Shown here piece after piece: positions 25,701 through 40,700 of a stretch of DNA of 64,000 nucleotides. How positions within the stretch are numbered: position 1 is the first letter of the stretch; the number at the start of each line of letters is the position of its first letter. Origin of the DNA: Pachypanchax playfairii (Eukaryota > Chordata > Actinopteri > Cyprinodontiformes > Aplocheilidae); assembly GCA_006937955.1 (NCBI GenBank), contig SSNP01000041.1, forward strand, positions 3,114,897 to 3,178,896, read 5' to 3'. A program made the position numbers and the translations under genes. The notes beneath the pieces are model-generated. The model saw only the letters and a list, made by a program, of their open reading frames with translations. It was not told the DNA's origin and did no database searches.

Positions 25701-28700
25701 CAGACACTGGAAATGAGTCCTTGCCATTAGCGGAACAAATCAAAGCCGGGTGGGGGTCGGAGCAAATGAACGGGCCCTTAGATGACGAGTTTTACCCACA
25801 ATGCACTTGGATGCAACGTCGGTGATTAACTTGTAAATTTGCGCGTCATAAAGCTCAATGTGAGAGTGAAAATAAAGCCAGTGATGCAGCACAACGTTTT
25901 ATTCAATATTTTACACCTACTACGTCACTAAAGTCAGTCTTTCTTCTAGAGCTTTTAGCAACCATGACTCAAACCTGACTGGGCAACACATATAAACCCT
26001 GCATGAATCGGCATTTTGTGCGGTTCTGTTATCGGAACCCAAACTCCATCCTCCGCTGAGTGTGAATTATAAAAGGGCCGTGTTCTCGCCTGTCTTTACC
26101 AGTTTTTTTCAGATGTGGAAGAGGCCCATCTCTCACATCATACCTCTAAGCTGGGCCCCACTGATGTCCGGGCAGGGGGCGTACCGTCCTCCCAGCCCCC
26201 CCGAAGCCCTGCCCCTGGTCCTTGCAATCATTGAGTCAACCATGATCTCTCTGTATATCCAAGTATTAAGGAGCGGCTTGTCCGACGGCTAAAACTTGGC
26301 TAAAAAAAGGTTCTGCAAGTCCAAATATCAATGTGATTAAAATGATGTGGTGAGACCTTCAGAAAGATGTACAAAAAAGAATGTCCACAAACGTCACTGT
26401 TAAAAAGAAAAAGCCCAAGTTCCTCCACAACATTGTGAGAGACTGATAAATTCATACATACCATAATAACAGCCTTTTTTCTGTTTGTATTTGTTTTTAT
26501 TGTATTAAAACCTAATTCATAACAAAAGTCATCTCATTACACTATACAGAAGCATCAATGTTCAATAGACATTGACAGGTTTAGATTCAAAGTCCGTTTT
26601 ATACGAACAGTTTAATCCAGTTCTAATATGGTCAGTCAGTGAAGAAGCCAATTAGTAAAAAACTTTCTAGGGAAAGTAGCTGATTGTCATGAAAACTAAT
26701 TTCAACATAAGCCCCATCCTGAGTAACATCAACTGGTGACAGTAAAAGGGAAGTTTGAACAGGAAGAAACAGGAACAGAAACTGATGAACAGGAAGAAAC
26801 CCCCAGAGGAAACGGCTCAGGAGGATGCCTAGACCTACTGGGGTCAAAGAAGACAGGAAAGAGACAGAGACAGAAGGACTGGACCACTTGTCAGTACTAT
26901 GGGAAAAGAAAGAATTAAAGTTCATGGCAGCAATAATAATAAATACAAACAGAGAATAAAGACAGCAGAGTGAAGAAATGTGGTCAGTATGTCCTCCAGC
27001 AGTCTGACTTCAGCAGCATAACTAAAGGGATGGATTAGGATAATCCAAGGAAACATTAACTATAAGATAAATAAGGAAAAGTTGATAACTATGGAATTTT
27101 TCTACATGACTGTCTGTACACTGATATTCATTTACCATTTCCAATATTTTTTATGTTCAAACATTCGTGAAAATATTGTTTTCAAAATAAGATTTCTCAT
27201 GAAAATGTAAAGAAAGTTTTTCCTTAATTTAATTTTGTAATGTAAAATGTGTATCTCACTACACAGCTATGGTTTGCTTTTAAAGTTCAAGTGTGCAGCA
27301 TTACTAAACTAGTGTAAACTTGGATAATCCAGCAACATCCAGATCAGGGCTTGATATTCCTGCTGTTAGAAAACAGATTAGCTACAGATGAATATGACTT
27401 CTCTCCAACAGTAAATCACTACAAACAAGAAAGACACAAAGTCCCTGCGATAAGCGTGATAAAGGAATTTGATTCAGAAATATTCTGTTTATTTTCCATT
27501 TCTTTTGTATTTCAAAGTGAACAGTACAGCATGTTTCAAACACTAACAGCTGGAATTCCTTTTTATCATGTGGAGTACTACAGTTAGCTGGGATGGTCTA
27601 CATCCAGATGCTGAGGCTCCAACATCTGGGGGCTCTAAACGCTGAAGGAGCAGAAAAGAAGATGAACTTGCTTCCAGACAAATAAACAGCTGATTGTTCT
27701 CACGCAAAGATTTTTCTTTTATCTCTAAGTTTGTCATTTCCCACATCATGAAATGAAACCAACACTCATCTGATCATCTAAACCCACATTAATGGTTAAG
27801 CATCAGTTAACCCTTTACCACCTGAGTATCATTTCACCCAATTTCTGTGATATTCAATTTTAATAATAATAAAATAGATTTAAATCCTAGTATTTATGTC
27901 ATCTGTTGACGTGTGATTGAACCATTATTGCATGTGAAGTCCCATAACGTTCAGCCATGTATGTAAAGTTTTGTGAAGTTCTTCTTCTCATATTTGATGG
28001 AACATTTTTAGTCCCTCTTGTCCATTAAAGCTGATATTCCTGATTTTAGATAGCCTAGCTTAGACTGTCAACAAAGTCACAGAACTCTCAGCCCCTCCCG
28101 TCAGGTAGAATTCCTAAGCCACGCCCCCCCCAGGTTTGGAAACACGCGTAGCCCCAGAAGACGACTGAGTGCAAGACACTGGTCCGCAGTTCATTAAAGT
28201 ACCGTAACATGGCAGAATCACCGGTAAGTGAAAACAATATAACAACGAACAACTGACATTAATTGTTACTTTGTCCTGAACCTGACGTGGAACCAGCCGG
28301 CGGCTGTTTCTCCTGCTGTCACATGGTAGAGCGGTGAACACTCCCAGCAGTGGTGTGCTGCGATAATATGTCTCAGTTTTTTAGGAGCACAGAAGCCAAA
28401 TAAATGCGGAAGTCCGTATGGCTGGAGACACTGTCCAATCATTCCTTTTGGACCGAACCATTTGATTGGTTGATGTTTTTAGACAAATATGGGAGAAACA
28501 ATTATTTTTTTTCGTCTTTTCTTTAATCTTAACAACATATTTTTCTCCATGCTGTGTTAAAACGTTTTTAATGGGCATGAAAAAAAACATGTTAAGCTAA
28601 TTTGTTATGCAAATTAAGTATAGCAGCTTTAAAGGTAACGAAGTAGCTGTAATTCTCCCTGTGACTCCGACGTCACACGGGCGACGAATTGCCTCACTTG

Positions 28701-31700
28701 ACTCATAAATTATGAACGTCTTTATAATTCTTCCCACTAGGAGTTTCAAGTTTATTTATTTATAAAGCGCCAGTTCATGACAAAGTCATTTTAAGGCACT
28801 TCACAGAAAAATCAACCAATTAATAATAAAACATTTTCTATCTAAGGAACCAGCCGATTGGGCTGAATTTATAATATTTATATTTATTAATAGGAGCCCG
28901 CTGACTGACTTCTGAAGGTAAGGTGGCTGCTCCCATTCTGGAATGAATGAGCGTTCTTTATTTAAGTTTTCTCTTTTATATGATCAGAAGTTGTTGTAGA
29001 CCAGGATTAACGTTAGGCGGTGTATGCGAAGAACTGGGACAAATCCACAGGATAAAAACAGTGTCCTGGAAAGGCAGGAAATCTAGTATGAGATGGAAAC
29101 TGGGCAAAATTCACTGGCTCTGTCATCCTTACATGACAGATTTAAATAAGTGTCACGTACTGGTCATATAGTTTAGGCAAATTATTTAACTTTAAATACA
29201 TCCACTGAAAATGTTTGTGTTCACTGGGAGTCCTCGATATGAAACTGTATCTGTCATCACCTCATGAGACGTCTGCAATCCTTCCTGAGCTGGATGAAAA
29301 CAGCTGATCCTCATCCCTTCTATGATGTCACAGTCATCACTATCCAAAACCTCTCAGTTCTGCTCAGTTTTCAACTAACAGCTGAGAAAATATTTTTACT
29401 GCTCAACATATCATGAACATGCGACTAACTCAGTTCCACTTAGTTCAGCTCTCAGTTTCTGGTAACTTACTGTGAAGGTTAAAACATTCAGAGTAAACTT
29501 AAGAGTTTCAGCCTGCTTACGTCTTTAAATACTACAAAGAGAAAAAACTCAATCCATTTCCTGAAATAGTTACTTTTCATTTGTTTACAGAATTTTTTTT
29601 TTTAAATTAAACAAGAGTCCAAACATACAAGCCAGAAGGAGTAAAAGGAAGTTTAACTCAGTTTGGAAATGGGTCTAAATATCTGCAAAAAACAATAAAA
29701 CAACAAAAAAGAAAAGAAAAACACAAATAATGATACACAAAAAAGAAAAATCTTTAAAAAGTTGCAGTTCTGGGCTGAAGTTCTACACATTTTCTTGAAA
29801 TAACATCTTGACTAACAGAATTTTCTGTCTCTTTTTGCAGCATGAAAAACATTTAAAAGCAAAATAAAGAATGAGTCACTGTTTCTCTTTAATAGACAAA
29901 ACAAATCCTGCTTGAAAGTATTTTGAGCCTGAAGAGAACTATTTCCTCCAGTGAAGCAGTCTCAGTGATGCTCTGCATAAACATTTAGAAACACTCATGT
30001 TCCCTGTTAGTCTGAGGAAAAACATGTGTGAGAGCTCAGAACAGGACAGCAGTTATATTTATGAGGTAAAAGAGGGTTTGCGGGTCTGGAAAAAAGAAAC
30101 ATGCTATTTTTGGCAACAAAAGCCCACTGAGATCTTAGAACGTTATTTAGAACAAGATGTTGAGGTAATGTGGGTCAGGGGTCAAGATTTACTGGAAGAC
30201 TAGTACAGGCAACATGGGGGTCAATGACAAATACACTGCAAGCATCTTGATGAGTGACTGTTGGTTGAGTAACTCCAGTTATTTCACAGTTGAAGAAGGT
30301 GATCACATTTGCTGTAGTATATGATGATTCCACTAGGTGGCGCTTCTTGTTTTATACTGTATACTACCGTATATAAAAAAAATTGGACCAGTAATTCCAC
30401 TTCTCTTTGTGTAAACAAATGGGACGCTGCTGCTGTTACCCTAGTTAACCTCAGTCCATGTAAACGATGAAGAGATGTAAACAAAAATGACAAGATTTGG
30501 GCTTCCTTTGGTCTGATGCCCTGAAGAGTGTAAACACACCAAAACTGAACTAATCGCAGTGAACCAGGACTAGAACATGGTCTAGTTCATGAGAGGTTTT
30601 AGCAAGATGAAGAGTATGACGACCACATCAACTGTATTTACTATAAACTGGTCTAACACTGGGGCTTAGACAGGACAATCAGATTCAAATTCAGAGGAGT
30701 GTTGATGTACCATTGGGTATCATTAGGATCTAATTATGTCCCACGGTAAATGCAGCAGAAAGGAGAGGAAAGGCAGAAGGTAGTGAACTGTTAACATTTA
30801 ATGGATAATCAGCAGAAAGAAACAGTCACTATCTGTGCATTCAGTGTTCAACCCCGCTCAACCAAATGCTTCTGTTTTGGCTGATAAATAAAAGCAGTCA
30901 TTGTGTTTGGGGATCAAGCCAAAGCTGGACTTAAAGCCACAAAAGACTTTCTGTGGTTTCACAGCAACAACAGTTGGCTGAGGGATGAACCAGTAGGTTC
31001 AAGTCTTGGACTCTGTGTCCTGGGAACACAACCGGGTTGGTACAGAGACTCTGAACTGAACAGGCCTTTTCATCCTTGTGCTTGGTAGCCAATAATAGGA
31101 CAAGGACTTCAAGTTAGCCTTACAACATACATATTTAAAGGTGATATACCCGATTTCAAATTGCCTAGCTTAGAATGTCAACAAATGTAAACAAAGTCAC
31201 AGAACTCTCAGCCCCTCCCGTCAGGTAGAATTCCTAAGCCACACCCCCCCCCAGGTTTGGAAACACGCGTAGCCCCAGAAGACGACTGAGTGCAAGACAC
31301 TGGTCCGCAGTTCATTCAAGTACCGTAACATGACGGAATCACCGGTAAGTGAAAACAATATAACAACGAACAACTGACATTAATTGTTACTTTGTCCTGA
31401 ACCTGACGTGGAACCAGCCGGCGGCTGTTTCTCCTGCTGTGACATGGTAGAGCGGCGAACACTCCCAGCAGTGGTGTGCTGCGGTAATATGTCTCAGTTT
31501 TTTAGAAGCACAGAAACCAAATAAATGCAGAAGTCCGTATGACTGGAGAGACTGTCCAATCATTCCTTTTGGACCGAACCATTTGATGTGTTGATGTTTT
31601 TAGACAAATACGGGAGAACCACTTAATTCTTTTTTTCCCCGTTTTTTTTCATCTTAAAACATATTTTTCTCCATGCTGTGTTAAAATGTTTTTAATGGGC

Positions 31701-34700
31701 ATGAGAAAAAAACATGTTAAGCTAATTTGTTATGCAAATTAAGTATAGCAGCTCTAAAGGTAATGAAGTAGCTGTAATTAAGTATAGCGGCTTTAATTGA
31801 AAAAATAGCAAAACTTTTTATTTGTTAAATGGCTAGCTAAATATGTTCCATCCTAAAAAAATATCCAAGCATTTCTCCCCCAACATGCAGGGAGGGTATG
31901 TGTCCATGTTAGACAATCACATCTTGATATTTGGGGATGAAGTTGGTTCAGGAATGATTCATTTTCACACAAAACAAATTATGTGTGAATCAATGTGTTG
32001 TAGTCTGAAAATGTTAATAACTGTTTAACAGAATATCAACTCCATTGTAAACAACTCTGAAGTTCATGTGGACATTTAGTGACTCAGTCTCCAATCGGAG
32101 GTCAAACCTTTGTCAACTGAAATGTAATTGTAAGATTCAGCCTGTTCGTAGCATTTTTCATTCCATCTAGTCGTCCATGTGATTCAGTTCAGGAAAATAT
32201 TTTCTAGTCATACTTCAAACCAGAATTTGCCCCATGAGGCAAAAGAACAACAAAACTTGAAACATCTGAATAAGTTCTTTTGCAGCTGCATTTAGTAGAA
32301 CTAGAGTCTTTGACTGACTCCATCAGCTCACTGAGAGAGGAACCACCAGGAGGTTTCACTACAAACAGAAGAATACAGCAGATACAGGACAGGTCATGTC
32401 TAAATGACAACAAGTGGAGCAAATCTAAAGAGTCAGGTATTTGCCCAGGAAGGTGAGGTCTCAAACAACTTCCTCAATACAAGCCGTCACTCTAAAATCA
32501 AACTTAGTTCATGACTCAGACCAACTTGCTTCAGAAAGCAAACAGATGAAGGATGAAACATGTTCCTACCTGAGCAGAGGATGCCTTTGTGCCGGGCGCA
32601 GGAGAAATCATCACACTCGCAGAAGCTGCCGTAGATCTTCCCGAACTCCGACTCGTAGCACACACACTGGTTACAGCTGCACTCCCCCCGGCCGCTGCAG
32701 AGCTGCTTGCCCTCGGCCTCCCGACAGGCGCTGAAGTGCATACCGCTGGCGTCGCCCTCTTGGCACTCACAGCGGGCGCCCAGGTAGCCTGGCTCACAGT
32801 GACACGTGCCACAGTGATACGTACCTGCAGGGAGACGAGTGGGTTCAGATTTAATGTTATAATTAGCCTGTCACTCCTCTGTGGTTCACTGTCACGCAGC
32901 GAGCGTGTAGCTGAATTTTCAATGATCAATCTTTTAAAATAACTGCTGATTGTTTTCAGTTATTTTTAAATCTAGAATGTTCCAAGTTAGGTTATATTTG
33001 GTCTTTATCATTTATTGCAGCGCTGGTTTAAAACATTGAATTTGAAAGTCCATTTATACATCTGGAAGCTACAAATAATAATAAAAACAATCATAACACA
33101 TAAAGGCAACGAGGTAATTGGGTAAAGTTCATTTTAGTCCACGTAAGGATATTTATGTTCTCAAAAGTAAAGTTGCTGAGAAAGCTCAGCTATTTCTAAT
33201 AACATGTTACTTATCTCTGCTAGGGTGATGGGCCTCCACCCACATGTCTGTATTAGTTAAGCTAATATAAAAACTAGAGGAAGTGCTTTATTGCTTGTAA
33301 AATTCCTACATACTCCAGAGTGCAGGTGGGTCATGATCAGTTTTCTGAAAAAATAAGTTCAGAAAATAAAAAAATAAAACAGTCCAACCCTACTGTGTTA
33401 AGCTTGTTGGAAATGATAGAATTAACAACTAGTAGGTTTGAGGGATATGAGTTCTGAAGAGTGGCTACAGCAGCAAAAAACACCCTGGGTGCCACTTATG
33501 GTCAACAAATATAAAGGAAATGTATGTTTTGATTTGTAATATCTCACAAAAATTGGACATTTTAATAATTTCAGTGATTTTTTGGCACACTTTGGGCTCA
33601 TTAGTACCAAGTGTAAATAGATTAAATGACACAGCCGACAATAGTGTTGTTGCAGACCATGTCACTCCCATCAAAAGGCAAGTTCTTACTAAAAGGAGGT
33701 TGTTAACATGCAGGCACACTTTTAATGTGAAAGTGAGAGTGCTGCAGTACCAATGGAGCTGCAGATGCTGCTGTTGGTCTGGGCTGTCCGACTGCAGCCA
33801 CAATCACACTGATAATCCACAGCTACCTCCAAGCGGTCCTTGAACCCCACTGGCTTGATGGTAAAGATCTGGTTGGTCCCACGGGGTGGACAGCTTCTTG
33901 CCTCCACGCCCACGCTGAATGACACCTACCAAACAGAAAGATACTGAACATAAGTGGACAAACATTTGTTTACAAGCAGGCAAAGATAATGAAAGTAGTG
34001 ACTTCCTGTTTATCTGAGAGCTCCCACCCTGTATCAAACACAGATAGCATGCAGTCATCCAGTAGATGTGAACTACCAGTGACCCGGTCTGAAAGGAATT
34101 CACAGAGTGCTGTTAATATGACCCTGGCAGTTCTGAAACTGGGACACAGAACCAACACCCATTTGATTACTGTGAGAAACAAAATCCTGACAAGAAAAAT
34201 TCAACTTTTACACAAGTCAGTTCTTTTTAGGAATCTTTTTAATACACTAAATCACAGTTGCCATCTTCAAGCTAAAAGACGAGCACAAACAGTGTGACGT
34301 TCCTCTGGTTTGGCTCGGAGCTCCAACTATCTGGATCCAAACTAAAGTTATAAGATAAAAGCACCAACACACACCCTCATGAACTGCATGATAAACATCT
34401 GCAGAATGACCAAACCAAAGTTACATACTCATTTATTTATAGCGGAAAACTGACCATAAGGGGAAAATATGTTGAAACACCGGATCCATAGAAGTTAAAC
34501 TGGAAACTTGAGCTTAAAGGTTAATATTTTAGCATTAGAATATATTTCAAAGTGTTTTTTAACCACAAATGGAATCATTTGTTTACAAACAGGTAAACAT
34601 TTACCAATCTGTCTTACAGAGCTGTGAAAAAGTATTTGCCCATTTTCTGTTTTTACTTTTTTACACTGACTTTTTTTTTTTTTACAGTTTTTTATATCAA

Positions 34701-37700
34701 AGATAATCTGAGTAAATATAAAATATTGTTTTTTTGAAAGATTTTCTATTTAATGAGGAACAGATAAGAACCAAAGTCACTGAAATCAGTCTAGAAAAGG
34801 GTTTTGGGACTCCATCGAACCACAATGAAAGTCATTATTGACAAACTGAGAACATTTTGAAAGTTGGTGAACTTTCCCAGACATGTCTGGCCAATCAAAA
34901 TCCCACCAACTACTCATCCAGTAGGTGACAAAAGCACTTAGAACTTCTAATGCTCTGTGTACCTCATTGACTTTAATAAAAAAAAATATCATCCATGTGA
35001 GAATTTCCAGGCAAAAGCCAGTGCTGAAAAAAATAAATCCTCATCTCACAACTGCCAAACAACCATTTTTGGAAAATATTCTGTGGACTGAGAGAGAAAA
35101 AAGTGGATCCTGTTGGAAGATGTGGGTCCTGTTTCATCCAGTGTAAAACTAACACTGCATTTCAGTATGAGACCAGCAGTCAAACACGGTGGTGGTACTG
35201 TGATGGTCTGGTGCTGCTTTGCTTGTTCGGGATAACTTGCTGTAATTTATTGAACCAAGAATTCTGCACCCTACCAGATGTCCACATCTTAACGGCTCAA
35301 AAGAACAAAAAGGAAGGTTTTAGAATGCCTACTCAAAGTTTGGACGTAAATCTGAAAATGATTCTATGGCATGACCGTACAAAGAACTTTCAGGGATTGG
35401 CGTGGCTCAAGAGAGAAAGTAGGTCATCCACTAATTGGGATGTGAGCAGTTTGATCTCAAGCCATCCAGACCACATCTCAAAGTATCATTGGACAAGATG
35501 CTGAAACACAAATTTGTCCCCTGGATGCTGTACAAACCTCACCCCACTGCTCCTTTAGATTGGGTCAAATAAAGGAAATAATACTCCCCCGTCTGAGGCG
35601 ACCTCTGGGAACTTTATCCGTGTTTGGGGCCAACTTATCTTATGAAGGATCACTCGAGAAACACAATGTTATCTAGAAATGGAACAAGTCACCAGCTGGG
35701 GCCCCTCAGTGACAGACCTGCAGGTCCGCCAGTGCAGAAGGAGCCTCGAGTGTCAGAGGGAGCCAGACAGCTCATCATCTGTATCAGTAAATTCTTATGT
35801 GTCCTTCAGCATGTCCCATTGTCAGGTGTCATGGAAGCTATCAGCGTGAGCGCGAAGCAATCTGGTAAGAAAACAGTCTCATCAGAACAGATTCTGCTGC
35901 TGAAACCTTATTAAGGTCTTTTTAACTTCATGATCTAACACAGCAAAGGGATTAAAAAAAAACTATTAATCAATTAAAGCGCAGAAACCCTGCAACGCAG
36001 CTGAATTACAACATGTGGGGGATTTTCTGGGTTGTTTCAATTTCATTTGTAAAAGCACGTCATTGATAAAAGATTATATTGTTCTCTTTAAGAGATTCTG
36101 GCCGGGAGTCTGATGAAGGCCAGAGGTCTGTCATATCAGACTTACTAAAATCACAGCTAAACAACATTATACACAGAGATTCATTCCAATGTACCAATAT
36201 TTGTATGACAGCTCTCATTCCATGCATGGAATATTATTTATTAAACTCCTTTCCTTTTCAACTCACTTCGACTCTTGGTAAATCATTTTCCACAAAAATT
36301 CATAAACTCTCTCTTCACATAAAAATGTCCAACATGGCTGCTCGGCAGTGGACACACTGGTCCTTAAAGTGAAACTAAATAAAGATAAAGCAAAGAACAG
36401 AATGTAAAAAAGCTGCTGAAGAGCAGCAGCAACTATCCAACATCTGGTCCCAAATAAAAACAAAGTGCCGTGGCTGGAAATTTATCTTGATAAAGTTTGG
36501 TCCTGACCTTCCATCTATTTACAGGGACAAACAATCTCCTCCATCACAGACTTTTCTTCATGGAGTGCTGCAATACACTAGCAAATACCCAAACTTAAAG
36601 TATTCTCTTCGACTTGAGGAGAATTATTTGCCCAATCAGCAGTGAACTATGATGTGTGAAGCTTTTCATATCACTTCATCTAAATCTCTCCATTATTTTT
36701 ATATTATGTGAATTATTCACAGTGAAATAAACAAATAATATATTATAAACAGTTATTTTGAGTCTTGCTCAGCAACCTTGAACAGTTTGGCATTTCTGCA
36801 CAGCCTTAAAGCAAAGTGAGGCAAAGACGTACTGCATCTGGGCATCTTTAATTTAATCCATGTCAAAATACATGTATGCATGCATGACAATTTGTTCTTC
36901 ACTAATATTCCTACTCTCCTACGATTCCATCAAATGGCATAATGCCAACTGATTAAACAGGAAGTGACTTGGTCACATGTCACCCAGAAAACCCCTCTGC
37001 CAAGCGCAGGAAGCTTATCACATTAACAAGCAACACAAAATTAAATTTACTGTAAATGTGAGTCTCGAGGAGGTTGGTCTACCCAATCATGTGGCTCAAC
37101 AGAACAACTATGAAGTTGTGGACAGAGAGGGAAGAGGACAAGGAGGAGGGTATTGTTGTTGTTGAGTGATCTGATCCAAGAGGAAACTCAGAAACCGCTC
37201 TGCTTTGTGGTAAAAGGTATCCTGCGGCAGGAAGTGGATGCTTTACAGCATTATTTAAAAACAGACTTATCTTGTGGCACAAAAACAAACAAACTGTGGG
37301 CTCATCAGGGATTCATCCTCTGAAATGAAGGAATCCTTATGACAGCCTGAAATTTAATTAGATGGAAAAAAATTCAGTGAATGACTTCAAACAAAACGCA
37401 CAACTAAAATCAAATGATTTTCATTTTCTTTAATAACAAAATGCTTAAATAAAAAATGAACATGTGGTGTATTATTGCAGGCTTGTTTTAGTTTACATGC
37501 ATGAATCCATTCAATCCACAAGTGGAGCAATGAAACCATGGCAACTGAGTTCAGCTCACATTCCTCCTCCTGCCAGCTGATTCCTTTCATGGTGAGCACT
37601 TTCACAGGCCTCTTCTTGCCTGCTTTTGTACAACATCATTGAGATGCAGTGTCAGACAGGACTGGCAGTTCACAGTGCGGCTGTGACCGACACCAAGAGA

Positions 37701-40700
37701 GAGGACTGGGACCTTTTCTCTGAAAAGAATTAGAATCTTGGCACCAAGCAGATGAACCCTGAAGACAAAAAACATGAGTGAGGCCCATCACCCAGGAGCC
37801 CCTTCTCACAAATCCAGCCTGAATTCATCCATTTCCATCCCAAAACCATCCCAAGAAAGAAAAGCAGGGAACTGGAAGAGTATGAGAAAGTTCCACAAAG
37901 CTGAAGCATCATTGTGCACTGCATGTAAGAAACTTCCCCTTGCCAACATTAACAATAGAATCAATTCTTATCTCAGATATAAAGAAAATGTAAAGAGCTG
38001 TTTAAATATAACAAACTCCTCAGCTGCTTCAAATATAACCAGGATCACAAACCCGACATTCAATAGAAATGAACAAAAAGCACACGGGGTGGTGTGACTC
38101 AGGAGGAAGAGCAGTTGTCTACCAATAAGAAGGTCAGTGGTTTGATCCCAGCTTCCCTCATCTTCATGTTGGAGTGTCTTTGGGCAAGACACTGAACCAC
38201 TGAACTCTGATTTACAAACTGGTGTGTGTAAATGTAACTTGTAGTGTAAAAGTGCTTTAAGTAAAAATGCTTTACAAACATTTACATCAAAAACTTTGAT
38301 ACAAATCTGAGAACACTCATCTAGAATTCCTTTAAACCCTCCTGCACTCAAATCTCTCAATCACAGTTTCACATGTTCATCACCTGGTTTTATAAACTTC
38401 CTGTCTGATCCAAAGATCAAGAGCAACACATAAAACGGAGTCTTTTCAAGAACACTGGCTCAAACAACTGATATCAGTTTGGTCTTGTGATTAGTGATTT
38501 ATTAAAGAGACCATTCCATTAAAAACAGTTTTTCTGAGATTTCTGTTGAATATTTTAGCTCCACAGGTGTTCTTACCTTCATAGTGGGTGTGAAAACAGG
38601 TCAACAACTTCTCTTTCAGTTTTAATCTCTCAAACTACGCAGGTGGTGATAAAACCCGAGTTCTCCCGAGTCTGAACGGCCTGTATCTGTTTCATCACAA
38701 CTCCTTTGTTCGTTAGTATTCATCAGCTCCCGTAGTTGAAACCACACCTAGCATGCTGCTGGCTAATAATGAATATTAATATGAATTAATAATGAATATG
38801 AAAGAGCTGTTGCCCGAAGCCTGACGGAAGGAGCTGGAACCAGCCGAATTTTGACTCAGACAGATTGAAAGGTCTGTTAATCAGTGTTTCCTGATGTTTT
38901 TTTAGATATAAAATGTTTCATATTACTGGTTAATACTTAAAAAATAACCACAAAGTCCTAAAATTTGTATGAAATGGCCTCTTTAAAGTAAAAAACATCC
39001 TAATAGAAGTTTTTTGCACAGATGTTGGTGTTTTTACTCAAGAGTCCAATAAGATTTTTAACATGATAAGAAGAGATTAAAAAACAAAATAGACATCAAG
39101 AGCAACCTTTAAAACCTTTTAACCCTACTGTGCCTGGACTTGAGACACATTAGTCCTTTCTTCATGAGCTCAGGCATGCAGCTAAAACAGAGGTGATGAC
39201 TGATTGATGAATTCATACTTTATTAATATTCCTGGGGAAATTATTTGTCTGTATATGAAGCATCACTAAGAAGCAGTGGAGCACCAGATGGGTTCAGCGT
39301 CCTGTCCTAAGATACTTCTACACCTGGCCTCTGGGGTTCAGGACTGAACCGCTCACCTTCCAATCTGTGGATGACTTCCTTCTGCAAAAGTAAATGACTA
39401 TCCAGTTTAAAAAAACTCATCTGAGACTTCAGAGTGAACAGCAGTGTTTCCATATATACAAGAAAAACAACATGTCAGCTGCACCCACTCTTGCAGCCAC
39501 AAGCCCTGATGATTAGTAAGCACAACAAGATATTATGTCAATAAATGCTACTGAAAGCTGGATATTGTCCAACAACTTCAGTCATTTATCAAGGTGTGTT
39601 TTTGAGGGGTTCAGGTCTGCTGGTATGTTTAACAACAGTTCAGCCGATATTCAAATCACACAAGGCTTTTAATGTGGGCGTGTTGCAATGAGCAACAGAA
39701 AGTCCTGAAAGTCGAGTCTGATGACAGAAGAAACGATAACAATGAACCCACAACAGTCAGCTGACTAAAGATTGTTCTGGATAATCTGGTTCTTATTTGT
39801 GACTCTCTGTGATATCAGATCTAAAGACAGTGGCTGAAATATACAGTTTTCCTAAGAACTATGACCACCTTGAATAAATATGAAGCACTCACTTGATCTA
39901 ATCTTCATTCCTCTGTTTAGAATTATGAAACAATCAGTCAAATTAGAGATCCACATCTACAGAACAACATAGAATAAACGTCATGATCTTGTTACTGGAT
40001 GCATCTTGTTGCAAAAGCTTTTTTTCAGTCACAGAACTGTTTTATGTGTAATAATAAACAGGTATTCAATCCATGTGTCTCAAGACAAGAGCAGAGAAAA
40101 GAGAGCAGATGGCCTCGGTGCATTAAAATATGCAGAATATCAAGATACTTTATCGTGTAGAGTGTCAAAAACTCAGGAAGATAAACATACGGGCAAAACA
40201 ACGAATTATAAGAGTAAACAGAAAGAGTATCACTAGCTACGTTTACATGGGCACATTTAATCGGAATAAACGCCTAATCGGATAAAAAAGACGTCATGTA
40301 AACATGTCAATCAGAATGTTTTGATCCGATGCAGCCTGATCAGAATGAAATTTACTTCCGATCGAGAGGGGTGGTTTTGTCCGATCTTCATTCGGATAGA
40401 CGTGCATGTACACACCCATTAGGAAAGAAAGGGTGAAAAGAGCCCACTGCGCATGCGTACAACTTCAGCGTGACGTCTTTCTGCTTTCGCAGACCCAAGT
40501 AGAAAACATGGCGGGAGGTAAACAGAGGTGGTCTGCTGGTGCAGTCATCCTGTCATCCTGCTCTCCTCTCCTGTGGTGGAGGAGCAGTAGTAATATGTAT
40601 TCAGCCTCTAGCTTGGTTAATGCGACCAGTAAAAACCCAAACATAAAGGTAATCACCTGCAGAAGGTCCATATTGGGGATAACGTGAGTCAGCTCGAGCA

